Shown: one piece after another, positions 29,486 to 37,565 of the stretch
Position numbering within the stretch: position 1 is the stretch's first letter
Layout of the letters: the number at the start of each line of letters is the position of its first letter
NCBI RefSeq assembly: GCF_003173595.1
Contig: NZ_QGNZ01000001.1
Span: 1,302,001 to 1,366,000, forward strand
Direction: 5' to 3'
Length of the DNA: 64,000 nucleotides
DNA from: Pedobacter yonginensis
Lineage (GTDB): Bacteria > Bacteroidota > Bacteroidia > Sphingobacteriales > Sphingobacteriaceae
Notes under the pieces: model-generated
Database searches by the model: none
What the model was told of the DNA's origin: nothing
Seen by the model: the letters and a program-made list of their open reading frames with translations, nothing else
Position numbers and translations under genes: made by a program

Positions 29486-29523
29486 ACAAAAAAACCCTGC
29501 CACATCGTATTGATGTAACAGGG
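29486..29523 (-). terminator. Rho-independent terminator of the SDR gene
   Basis: On the minus strand, 30 nt after the SDR stop, CCCTG-TT-ACATC-loop-GATGT-GG-CAGGG forms a 10-bp stem with one internal mismatch pair, followed directly by seven or more T residues. This is a classical intrinsic terminator. Confidence 0.8.
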
Positions 29524-29553
29524 AATTAATAGTAACTCTTATATTAAATTGGC

Positions 29554-30558
29554 TTACGGCTGACCACCGCCGCCCATTGCCCCATAAATTTGTCCGGTTG
29601 AGTAGCTTGCTCCATTATCGGCAAGCTGGACATAAATCGAAGCCAATTCGGCAGGCTGACCTGGTCTTCCCATCGGAGTAGCTTTACCAAATTCTTTCAG
29701 CTTTTCATCTGTTGCGCCTCCGCCTACTTGGAGCGGTGTCCAAATCGGACCAGGTGCTACACCATTTACCCTCACCCCTTTTGGTGCTAGAGACTTAGCA
29801 AGCGATCGTACCGTACTTGTATTTGCTGCCTTCGTTTGAGCGTAATCAAAAAGTTCTGGCGACGGATCAGTAGCCTGTTCAGATGTTGTTACAATAATGC
29901 TTGATCCAGGTTTTAAGTGAGGGATCGATGCCTTCAATAACCAAAATGGCCCGTATATGTTGGTTTTCATCGTCGCATCAAAATCTTCTGTACTAATGTC
30001 TAGTATTGAAGGCTTGGTTTGCTGTCTTGCCGCATTGCTTACCACAATATCTAGCCCTCCAAGTTTGCTTACGCTTTCTTCTACTAGGCGCTTGCAGAAA
30101 GATTCTTCACGAAGATCTCCCGGAATGGCATAGCCCTTTCTTCCAGCCTTGGTAATCAGCTCAATCACTTCTCTTGCATCCTGTTCTTCAGCAGGAAGGT
30201 AGTTGACTACCACATCGGCGCCTTCTCTGGCAAAAGCAATGGCAGCTGCTCTTCCCATACCCGAATCTCCTCCTGTAATTAATGCCTTTCTACCCATCAG
30301 CCTGCCAGATCCCTTGTAAGTCTGCTCGCCATGGTCTGGACGAGGGTCCATCTTGCTGGCTAAGCCAGGGAATGGCTGCTTTTGTGCTTTAAAAGGAGGT
30401 CGTGGATATTTTGTAGTCGGATCGATAAGTGCCATCGCCTCTTTTTCCGAAATTGATAAATTTTCTGCCGCGAAGCTGGGCGTTACGGCTAGACCCGCAA
30501 TGCCTAAACCCAAACCAGCAACTGCTTGGCGTCTGGTAATTGTTTCTTTGTTTTCCAT
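29554..30558 (-). CDS. Tat-signal SDR-family oxidoreductase (YghA/general-stress type)
   Basis: A 334-residue short-chain dehydrogenase. The ATG at 30558 gives a twin-arginine signal-like N-terminus (TRRQAVAGLGLGIAGLAVTPS), unusual for an SDR. The NAD(P)-binding motif is ITGGDSGMGRAAAIAFA, and the catalytic set is the serine of VTTSEQ with the tyrosine/lysine of YAQTK, then APGPIWTPL. The extended region before the Rossmann fold (KAQKQPFPGLASKMDPRPDHG) is typical of the YghA/YhdF subgroup seen in stress-induced loci. Substrate is unknown. Its own terminator is at 29486-29523. Confidence 0.88.
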   Translation of the reverse strand: MENKETITRRQAVAGLGLGIAGLAVTPSFAAENLSISEKEAMALIDPTTKYPRPPFKAQKQPFPGLASKMDPRPDHGEQTYKGSGRLMGRKALITGGDSGMGRAAAIAFAREGADVVVNYLPAEEQDAREVIELITKAGRKGYAIPGDLREESFCKRLVEESVSKLGGLDIVVSNAARQQTKPSILDISTEDFDATMKTNIYGPFWLLKASIPHLKPGSSIIVTTSEQATDPSPELFDYAQTKAANTSTVRSLAKSLAPKGVRVNGVAPGPIWTPLQVGGGATDEKLKEFGKATPMGRPGQPAELASIYVQLADNGASYSTGQIYGAMGGGGQP

Positions 30559-30826
30559 AGGTAATGTAGTTTTTGCAGGCATTGCCCACTTAATATGTAC
30601 TATTTTACTACAGCAGAAAATGAAAAAATGTTTTGGAAAATAGAAAACATCTGCATTCCTATAAGGCGTGGGCTCTGTTGAGGGCGACGTAGAAACCAAA
30701 TATCATTTTTATACAAGAAAAATCTATTCACTTAATCTCAAAAATGTCTCGATTGGATTCGAAATCATCCTACAACAAATTAGTAAAAGGCAAGATGATG
30801 CTGTTAATCAATTAATCGCGGGGCGC

Positions 30827-31693
30827 CTACTTACGAAAAAAGCCCAACAGCAGCTTAACTAGAGCAAATAAACCCAGGGCAACTAGCCCAACCAGCAATC
30901 CAATTAGAAATTCATAGATCATTGAGGGGATGTTAGGCATCAGCTCATGGAGAAAGTTCAGGTTATGCACAAAAATCCCGCCGGCCACTAAAATGAGCGC
31001 TACCGTTCCGAAAAAACTGAGCATCCGGATAACAAGCGGTAAGGCCTTAACCAATAGCGTACCCACCGAATTTACAATTCCCTTTCCATTTGATTTTTTT
31101 ATCAAAGCATGTCCACCGTCATCCATTCTAACGATTAGGGCGACAATCCCATACACGCCTACCGTAGCCACCAAAGCAACAATGGAAACGGTTAAGATTT
31201 GAAGCAATAAATCTTGACCCGAAACACTGCCCAAAGCAATGATAACAATCTCAACAGAAAGTATAAAATCTGTTGTAATTGCAGATTTCACTTTTGATTG
31301 CTCCAGCGAAGCTTCATTTTCAGGCTGCTTTTCTTCTTTTACCTCAGCAACAGTTGCCGAAGGAAAAAAATATTCAACTACCTTTTCTACACCTTCATAA
31401 GCAAGGTAGCACCCGCCAAGTAAAAGAATAACTGTGATTGCAGCAGGAAAAAATGAACTCAGCAAGAGTGCGACGGGTACGATGATCAGTTTATTAATGA
31501 ATGAGCCCTTAGTAATGGCCCACAATACGGGCAATTCTCTTGAGGAGAGAAATCCTGTTGCCTTTTCCGCATTTACGGCCAAGTCATCCCCTAGTATTCC
31601 CGCCGTTTTCTTTGTCGCCAGTTTGGCACTCACCGCCACATCATCCATTAAAGCTGCAATATCATCTAAAACTGCAAAAAAACCTGACGCCAT
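30827..31693 (-). CDS. DUF808-family membrane protein
   Basis: A 288-residue inner-membrane protein beginning MASGFFAVLDDIAALMDDVAV, the DUF808 (YedI-like) N-terminus, followed by about seven hydrophobic segments and ending in a short basic tail. The function of the family is not established. It sits in the stress block with the SDR, katG and DUF427 genes. Confidence 0.85.
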   Translation of the reverse strand: MASGFFAVLDDIAALMDDVAVSAKLATKKTAGILGDDLAVNAEKATGFLSSRELPVLWAITKGSFINKLIIVPVALLLSSFFPAAITVILLLGGCYLAYEGVEKVVEYFFPSATVAEVKEEKQPENEASLEQSKVKSAITTDFILSVEIVIIALGSVSGQDLLLQILTVSIVALVATVGVYGIVALIVRMDDGGHALIKKSNGKGIVNSVGTLLVKALPLVIRMLSFFGTVALILVAGGIFVHNLNFLHELMPNIPSMIYEFLIGLLVGLVALGLFALVKLLLGFFRK

Positions 31694-32083
31694 ATATTAA
31701 TCTAATTATACTGTTTAATTGAATTTAAAATTTAAACTGCTGAACGGAAAGTAATCTATTGCACTCAAAAAACTTGTTGTTGAAACCCCATTCGCTACCT
31801 GATTACAAAGTATTTTGCTGCCAGCATTTACCTAAGCATCGATTTGGGCAATCTATATCCAAAACCTATCGCTGCCTATAACAGCCTTTAGTAGATTATG
31901 TTTTATCATACCAATTATTTTACTGAAATAAGCTCATAAGCACAAATAGGTAACGAAAGCCCTAAAACAATACAAGAATTTATGATAGAACGCTTTAGTA
32001 AAAATAGGAAGCATTTGTTTTCAATTGCAAAATTCTTCAAAACAAATTGGTAATTTAGAGCTCAACATCTCTAAATCAATAAC
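31694..32083. other. Intergenic region between DUF808 and DUF427 genes
   Basis: A 390-bp AT-rich divergent region carrying the promoters of both flanking genes. I see no open frame of note, no RNA gene and no clear -7 box. Confidence 0.4.
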
Positions 32084-32362
32084 ATGAAAGCAACCTGGAA
32101 CGGTCAAACATTGGCGGAAAGCAACGATACAATCGTGATTGAAAACAATCACTATTTCCCTGCTGAATCGATAAATAAAGCGTTTTTTAAGCCATCAAAT
32201 AAACATACCACTTGCCCGTGGAAAGGTGAAGCATCTTATTATACCCTAGAAGTAGATGGCCAAAGAAATGAAGATGCAGCTTGGTATTATCCAAACCCGA
32301 AGGAAGCGGCTCATGAGATCAAGGGTTATATTGCTTTTTGGAAGGGCGTGAAGGTCGGATAA
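32084..32362 (+). CDS. DUF427-domain protein
   Basis: A 92-residue single-domain protein: MKATWNGQTLAESNDTIVIENN, then FPAESINKAFFKPSNKHTTCPWKGEASYYTL, and AAWYYPNPKEAA, all hallmarks of DUF427. The cysteine of TCPWKG is conserved in the family. Members are small cytoplasmic proteins of unknown enzymatic role, frequent near stress genes. Start is the ATG after ctctaaatcaataac. Confidence 0.9.
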   Translation: MKATWNGQTLAESNDTIVIENNHYFPAESINKAFFKPSNKHTTCPWKGEASYYTLEVDGQRNEDAAWYYPNPKEAAHEIKGYIAFWKGVKVG

Positions 32363-32449
32363 GATTATTTTCTATCTTTTGCTTTCTGTTCTTATTCAAG
32401 TTAGTTATTGCCCGCACGGTTGCCCTTGCTATGGTACCGATTATAAGGA

Positions 32450-33001
32450 TTATTTGTAAACCACGCCGTTTATCTTCAATTTGGTCCAGTTGCCAGGAAA
32501 ACCCTGCCCCTTGATGTACTTCACTTGAAAAGGGTGCCCTTTTAGGTTTGGATGATAAACCGCATCGAAAGAAAAAGTAATTTCTGAATCTGATTTCTGT
32601 ATCACAGTCACCTCTTGGTCGGTGTCGGTACCGTCGCCAGTGGTAAAGAATTTGTCGCCAACCTTAGCATTGAAATCACCACGCACAGCCCTAAAAGCAG
32701 GATTTCTTGTGTCGCCGGCAATCAGTTTTCCCTGCTCATCAATACGTAAGAACGAAATGGCTACCCCATCTCCACCTATTAAAGAATAAAATTTATAAAA
32801 AAGCTTCCCACCAATAATCACGCTATCCTGAATCTCGGTGTAGTTTTCTTGGTTTGCATACCAAAGATTTCCAACCTGCATAGGAAGGTAGGAATCTACA
32901 GTCGGCTTGTTGGCAGGCATGGAGTCTTTTTTACAGCCATAAGCAATGGTAAGAGACAACATCACAAACAGGATTTGGGCAATTGAGGCGGTTTTTTTCA
33001 T
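32450..33001 (-). CDS. Putative lipoprotein, function unknown
   Basis: A 183-residue protein with a lipoprotein signal (hydrophobic core ending LTIAYGCKKD, lipid-modified Cys at about 23; the residues after Cys suggest outer-membrane sorting is uncertain). The mature part is beta-rich, with YLPMQVGNLWYANQENYTEI resembling a common start in Bacteroidetes extracytoplasmic proteins. No catalytic motif is visible. It is 170 bp downstream of the TonB-type barrel gene on the same strand. Confidence 0.75.
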   Translation of the reverse strand: MKKTASIAQILFVMLSLTIAYGCKKDSMPANKPTVDSYLPMQVGNLWYANQENYTEIQDSVIIGGKLFYKFYSLIGGDGVAISFLRIDEQGKLIAGDTRNPAFRAVRGDFNAKVGDKFFTTGDGTDTDQEVTVIQKSDSEITFSFDAVYHPNLKGHPFQVKYIKGQGFPGNWTKLKINGVVYK

Positions 33002-33170
33002 GGAGTTTTAATCGTTGTTTTCCTTAAAACGATTGCCAAACGACTAACGCTACAGCTTAAAGTTTCAATCACAAAGAAGATATGCAAAATTAATCGAATC
33101 TAGCGTTTCACCCCAACCGCAGCAAAGCATTAAGGAAGCACGAACTCCACGCTTCCATAAGTCATAATCT

Positions 33171-35345
33171 TTAACCCCGAGACTTGATGCGCTCCTGCTC
33201 TTCTGTTTTTTGTTTTCCGTTGCCTGCAGACTTGATTTTTTTATTCCCGAAATTATAATTTACCCCAATATAAACGCCCCTGCTTTCCCATTTTCTGGAA
33301 TTTGTTTGGTTAAGATTGCTTAAAACCGCCGTTTGGGTCCATTTTTGGGTATTGAATATATCTCGCATGGCCAAACTGAGGTTCAGTCGATCGTTAAATA
33401 TTGGCTTCTTGAGCGTAAAATCAACGCTGTAAATGGGCTTGGTTGCATAAATAGAAGATCGACTTGCATAATTGAACCAAGCACTTAGGCCAGCTTTCCA
33501 GCCCTCCCCCAAATCCACTGTGTTGCTGAGGTAACCGTTGAAACCATAACCACCCTGGTCAATAGCAGAAAGACCTGAGTAGGCCGATAAGTCTGCCTTA
33601 TAGAATTGGTAATAGGGTTCTGCCGAAAAATATCCGCTCCAAGCTTTTAACAATTTGAAGGGCGTGGATAGGCTAAGGTTCAAGAAACTCCTCCTCCCTG
33701 CGTTGACAGGCGTTTCCAAGGTCTGATCTGCCTGCTGAGTCCGGATCACTTCAATCAGATCGGAAGTGGAACTGTAGCTCACTTTGATTTGCGTTTGCCC
33801 GTTAAAAGTATAATCCAGTTCGATACTTTGAGTAAACTGTGGCAAAAGAAGGGGGTTTCCTCTCGAAGCATAATAAAAATCGGTACGGTATAAATATGGG
33901 TTCTGGTCTTGAAAAGATGGCCTTCCCAAGCGCCTGCTGTAGGCAAGGCCGATGCTGCTTTTTTCATTCATCTGATATCTGGAAAAAAAAGTCGGAAAAA
34001 CATTGAAGTAGGAACTATCAGGCCTATTTGTCCTGATCCCTGATTCATCTATTGAAATACCCTTCATGTCGGTAAATTCACCGCGAAGCCCAGCCTGAAA
34101 GTTAAATTTCCCAAAAGTTTGCTCAAGCGTAAAATAGGCAGCTGCTATTTTCTCTGTGTAGCGAAAATCATTAATCTGCAAAATTTCGCCAAAGTTGCTA
34201 GAAGTTTGTTTTCCGTTCAAAAGATTTGCTGTTCCACTGGATGAAAATTTCAGGCCCGATTCAAGATTCGCTTTACCTAATTTTTGAGTATAATCCGCTT
34301 TAATGGAAAACAAGTCTATGCCAGTCTGAGTGTCGTTCTCTGATTTTGAAGACTGCCCTGTGCCTGAAAAGATATTGTTTACATTGTTGCCCAAGCTCGA
34401 CCAATAGCGAAGCCAATCGCCCTCTATGGAAAACTTTTCGCCTTTGATGCCCGTAAGCTGGTAGTTTAGGTTTACCCCGAACCGGTTTTCCGTTAAATTG
34501 GCAAGCGCGTTGGTGGAGAGCAGATCGGGATTGCTTCCAGAGACATTTGTACTGGCGTTCGACGGAAAATCATCCCAAGTGCGTTGGAAAGAGATAATGG
34601 TACCAATTTTACTCCTTTTACTCATTTTGAGCTCAATTCCAGAGCGAACCATCGTGTTGCTATAGCCTTGTCTTTCTGTTCCGAGTTGGCTTAATACCTT
34701 ATCGGAAAGGATTCGATTGCTGGTTACCTTGGTAAACTGAAGGCTATTTTCGAGATTGGCGTTGAAAAAAGCAGTAAGTCCGTTCGATTTAAGATTCAGA
34801 TTCACAGCATTGTCTTGCCTATAATGCTGCATTTTTTGATAGCCCGCCAATACATTTCCACTCAAACCATTAGCACCTGATTTTTTAAAAATTAGGTTGA
34901 TAATCCCTGCATTTCCAGCGGCATCGTATTTGGAAGATGGGTTTGAAATCACCTCTATTGTTTTCAGGCTCGCACCAGAAGTCCCCTTGAGGAGAATTGA
35001 CAGTTGCTGGGCATTAAGTGTTTGCATTCGGCCGTCTAGCAATACCTGCACCCCATTCTTTCCGCTAATTTTAACGTTGTCCTGCCCATCTACCGTTACC
35101 CCAGGAACCTGGCGTAGGAGTTCGAGCGCATTTAGGCCGGCAGCAGTTGGCAGGGATTCGACATTAAATAGAATTTTTCCGGTTTTGATTTGCACAGCGG
35201 GCACACTGCCTTTTATACTCACATCTTTAAGCAGGTAAGTTTTAACCGTATCAATTTTTTTCTCCGTGGCGGGAGGGCTTGGTTGTTGTGCCGTTGCAGA
35301 CAAGCAGATTAACACAAGGGCGCAGAGGAATGATGGTCGTTTCAT
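33171..35345 (-). CDS. TonB-dependent receptor-like outer-membrane beta-barrel protein
   Basis: A 724-residue protein from ATG 35345 (an upstream in-frame TTG at 35363 is less likely). Signal peptide MKRPSFLCALVLICLSATAQ; then a plug domain (LNALELLRQVPGVTVDGQD, GVQVLLDGRMQTL, TIEVISNPSSKYDAAGNAGIIN) and a long barrel. It lacks the N-terminal CarboxypepD-regulatory domain of many Bacteroidetes receptors and belongs to the outer-membrane beta-barrel family type. Substrate unknown. A membrane AraC regulator is encoded just upstream and two palindromes lie between them. Confidence 0.87.
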   Translation of the reverse strand: MKRPSFLCALVLICLSATAQQPSPPATEKKIDTVKTYLLKDVSIKGSVPAVQIKTGKILFNVESLPTAAGLNALELLRQVPGVTVDGQDNVKISGKNGVQVLLDGRMQTLNAQQLSILLKGTSGASLKTIEVISNPSSKYDAAGNAGIINLIFKKSGANGLSGNVLAGYQKMQHYRQDNAVNLNLKSNGLTAFFNANLENSLQFTKVTSNRILSDKVLSQLGTERQGYSNTMVRSGIELKMSKRSKIGTIISFQRTWDDFPSNASTNVSGSNPDLLSTNALANLTENRFGVNLNYQLTGIKGEKFSIEGDWLRYWSSLGNNVNNIFSGTGQSSKSENDTQTGIDLFSIKADYTQKLGKANLESGLKFSSSGTANLLNGKQTSSNFGEILQINDFRYTEKIAAAYFTLEQTFGKFNFQAGLRGEFTDMKGISIDESGIRTNRPDSSYFNVFPTFFSRYQMNEKSSIGLAYSRRLGRPSFQDQNPYLYRTDFYYASRGNPLLLPQFTQSIELDYTFNGQTQIKVSYSSTSDLIEVIRTQQADQTLETPVNAGRRSFLNLSLSTPFKLLKAWSGYFSAEPYYQFYKADLSAYSGLSAIDQGGYGFNGYLSNTVDLGEGWKAGLSAWFNYASRSSIYATKPIYSVDFTLKKPIFNDRLNLSLAMRDIFNTQKWTQTAVLSNLNQTNSRKWESRGVYIGVNYNFGNKKIKSAGNGKQKTEEQERIKSRG

Positions 35346-35391
35346 AATCGGTTTTTTCTTCAAAACTCCGAATAATCATAGCCCCCATCGC

Positions 35392-35409
35392 CTCAAATCA
35401 CGATTTGAG
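35392..35409. promoter_or_regulatory. Palindrome upstream of the TonB-type barrel gene
   Basis: CTCAAATCACGATTTGAG is a perfect inverted repeat with 8-bp arms and a 2-nt centre, about 55 nt upstream of the barrel start. It may be an operator for the neighbouring AraC-type regulator or form a small hairpin. Confidence 0.4.
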
Positions 35410-35426
35410 ACAACAACTATAGGTAT

Positions 35427-35440
35427 CAGATTATAATCTG
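35427..35440. promoter_or_regulatory. 14-bp perfect palindrome abutting the AraC stop codon
   Basis: CAGATTATAATCTG is its own reverse complement and ends one base before the AraC stop codon. With the palindrome at 35392-35409 it makes a paired arrangement in the 95-bp gap. Confidence 0.35.
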
Positions 35441-36649
35441 CTACTTTTCACATAAATCAAGATAGTCTTTTGGTGTTTTGCCAGTAAATTTTTTAAAGCT
35501 TCTATTAAAGGTCGCCTTTGAGTTAAACCCTGCGTCAAATGCAATGGCCAACAGTGTTTGGTTTTTGAAGGCTGGCAATGAAAGTCTTTCAATCACCGCA
35601 TTAACACGATACTTATTAATATAATCGTTGAAGTTGAGTCCAAATTGTTGGTTAACCACACGGCTGAGTAGCACCTGATTGGTTCCTAATTTCTTTGCAA
35701 CCTCACTTAAGGTAAGGTCCGAACGCTCAAAGAGCGTTTCCTTTTCCATAAGTGCCACAAGTTCGTTTCCCAAACCAATCATTTTCGCATCTGGCTTGGC
35801 GGGTGATGCAATCGAATTGTTTTCTTCGCGCGTCTCCACGATTGCTAAAGTTTTTTCTTCTTCAAAACCAGAAAGCAGGCTCGGATAGAACTGCAATTTA
35901 TGCAATGGAAGATAAACGGCGTGAAAAGCATTGATGGCAATATAATAAACCACGATAGCAAAGCCGAGATAATAGTACCATGGACCGAAATACCGCATAC
36001 GCTCGAAAAATTCAAAGTTCGCAAGGATCAATCTTACTACGGGTAGCACGCTCAGTAAGGCAAAGGCATACAGAAAGTTCCGTAGCCATTTCAAGCTTGC
36101 CTGATCTGCAAAGGAGGTTGCCATCGCCGTGTAACGCTTGTATTGATTGTAGTATCGTATTGCAAGGAATAGGTAAGCCAAAACGCTGAACGTAGATAGA
36201 AGGGTGTACCAATCTGCAAAATCGGCATCCTCACCCTCATTCGTAAAGTGGTAGCCTTTGTAATAAAGAATATCGATAAGGCTTGTTCCAATGGTGGCCA
36301 TCAGATACATAAAGCCTGGCAAAAAATGTAACCAGTCCATCCCTTTTATTCGGAAACTATAGTTGAAAATGGATCTGGTGTAGAAATAAAGCAGCGGCCC
36401 GATAAAAAGGCTGTGCACAAAGGGAACGAAGAAAAGGACATCGCGGTAAGGCTGATTGTCGTACCAGCCAGCGAAGCCAACCATAAAAGGTACGATAAGC
36501 AAAGCAGCAATGAGCAAAAACCAGCCGACCAGCCGATCTGCATAGTTATCTTGATTTAAGCTTCTCTTAAAAAACAGAAATGAATAAACCAGTATGTGAA
36601 AGAAAAAAATCAACAGCAGGCAGCTCTGCAGGCCAAATTCGAAAAGCAT
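35441..36649 (-). CDS. Membrane-bound AraC-family transcriptional regulator (7TM-type)
   Basis: A 402-residue protein. Starting from the ATG at 36649 (a GTG at 36721 is also open) it has about seven hydrophobic helices over residues 1-230 and a C-terminal AraC HTH pair: LSEVAKKLGTNQVLLSRVVNQ and LLAIAFDAGFNSKATFNRSFKK with the FTGKTPKDYL ending. Such sensors are common in Bacteroidetes and sense membrane or periplasmic signals. The next gene downstream is the TonB-type barrel, a likely target. Confidence 0.9.
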   Translation of the reverse strand: MLFEFGLQSCLLLIFFFHILVYSFLFFKRSLNQDNYADRLVGWFLLIAALLIVPFMVGFAGWYDNQPYRDVLFFVPFVHSLFIGPLLYFYTRSIFNYSFRIKGMDWLHFLPGFMYLMATIGTSLIDILYYKGYHFTNEGEDADFADWYTLLSTFSVLAYLFLAIRYYNQYKRYTAMATSFADQASLKWLRNFLYAFALLSVLPVVRLILANFEFFERMRYFGPWYYYLGFAIVVYYIAINAFHAVYLPLHKLQFYPSLLSGFEEEKTLAIVETREENNSIASPAKPDAKMIGLGNELVALMEKETLFERSDLTLSEVAKKLGTNQVLLSRVVNQQFGLNFNDYINKYRVNAVIERLSLPAFKNQTLLAIAFDAGFNSKATFNRSFKKFTGKTPKDYLDLCEK

Positions 36650-36770
36650 AGGGCAATTTAGCGAAAAAATGGAAATTTGAATATACTTTGGAAGCGATTC
36701 AAAAATCTTGGAAAATACCACTTTAAGTGCATTCCATCATTACAACTCTCGAAATTCTTTTCTTTTAACT

Positions 36771-37016
36771 TCAGCTGATTTTGATCCGAATCGGCCCCTT
36801 AATCTTTTTCGTATCAATAGGATTGCCTTTCTGGGTAATCAGAACTTTCCCCTCATTCTGGAGTTTGATGGCCGCGTCAACGATCTCTTTCATATGCTTG
36901 CGCCAATCATCCGGAAACAACATCCTTGCAATTTCAGATGGACAGGTACTTTTTTCGGTCCCTCTTTGCCCAGCGACACCTAAAATGGTCTGTGAAATAT
37001 CGGGAGAGTTTTGCAT
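36771..37016 (-). CDS. DUF3253-domain protein
   Basis: An 81-residue protein matching DUF3253 over most of its length: CPSEIARMLFPDDWRKHM, VDAAIKLQNEGKVLITQKG and GPIRIKI. The family has a winged-helix look and unknown function. It lies 69 bp outside the proposed left attachment repeat (37085-37102), so it belongs to the chromosomal side. Confidence 0.82.
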   Translation of the reverse strand: MQNSPDISQTILGVAGQRGTEKSTCPSEIARMLFPDDWRKHMKEIVDAAIKLQNEGKVLITQKGNPIDTKKIKGPIRIKIS

Positions 37017-37084
37017 ATCACGTTAACAAACGAAACCAGGCATTTGATTTTAATGGTGGGTGGATGAGGAAAGGCTAGTGTAGG

Positions 37085-37102
37085 CTAGTTCCCAATACAG
37101 AA
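37085..37102. repeat. Left attachment-like repeat of the Gabija island
   Basis: CTAGTTCCCAATACAGAA matches the last 18 bp of mnmE at 43357-43374 (CTACTTCCCAATACAAAA) in 16 of 18 positions and the same orientation. Its reverse complement begins TTCTGTATTGG, the same as the SGI1 attachment site at trmE as I remember it. It marks the outer end of the proposed island. Confidence 0.65.
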
Positions 37103-37142
37103 AGTAAATTGATACTGATTAATAGACAGTTAAGATGATTTA

Positions 37143-37163
37143 GGTACAAAAAAGGTACAAAAT
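37143..37163. repeat. Tandem GGTACAAAA repeats inside the island end
   Basis: GGTACAAAAAA at 37143-37153 is followed at once by GGTACAAAATA at 37154-37164. Short direct repeats just inside an attachment site resemble arm-type binding sites of tyrosine recombinases. No recombinase gene is present. Confidence 0.4.
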
Positions 37164-37175
37164 ACATTAATGATA

Positions 37176-37538
37176 TTACTTCATTCTATTAAAGTAATCG
37201 TTAAATGTTTCCATTGGCAGATTATTTATAGACTCATTTACGAATTCGAGTCCAACATGACTTAATTCTCCAATCTTTTTAAATGGCCCCCATTCTTCGG
37301 GTTTGATAAATCTTCCTAAAACAAGATAGGTGTTTTCAAATTTAAAATCGAATGTGGACTTAAAATGAGATTCGTCCATTAAAACATTAACATTATTGTA
37401 ATCGCTATGGGTTATCATTGCACCGATGAAATCTTTATCAGAATTCCCATCAATAAATATAATTGGGTGAAACCCATTATTTATATCGCAAATGTTAGCT
37501 TTTAATATATCCCCTGACTGAAATTGGCTTGAGTTCAT
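37176..37538 (-). CDS. Uncharacterised 120-residue protein next to Gabija genes
   Basis: The product starts MNSSQFQSGDILKANICD and is predicted to be beta-rich: GFHPIIFIDGNSDKDFIGAMITHSDY then a region with FIKPEEWGPFKKIGELSH. The opening SGDILKANI and the I-I-F-I-D-G strand loosely resemble PemK/MazF-type folds, but the catalytic residues of that family cannot be confirmed. It is the last gene of the minus-strand unit, 27 bp after gajB, inside the att-like repeats. Function unknown; candidate accessory or toxin-like element. Confidence 0.6.
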   Translation of the reverse strand: MNSSQFQSGDILKANICDINNGFHPIIFIDGNSDKDFIGAMITHSDYNNVNVLMDESHFKSTFDFKFENTYLVLGRFIKPEEWGPFKKIGELSHVGLEFVNESINNLPMETFNDYFNRMK

Positions 37539-37565
37539 AGGTTAATTGTCTTAAAAATTAATCGT

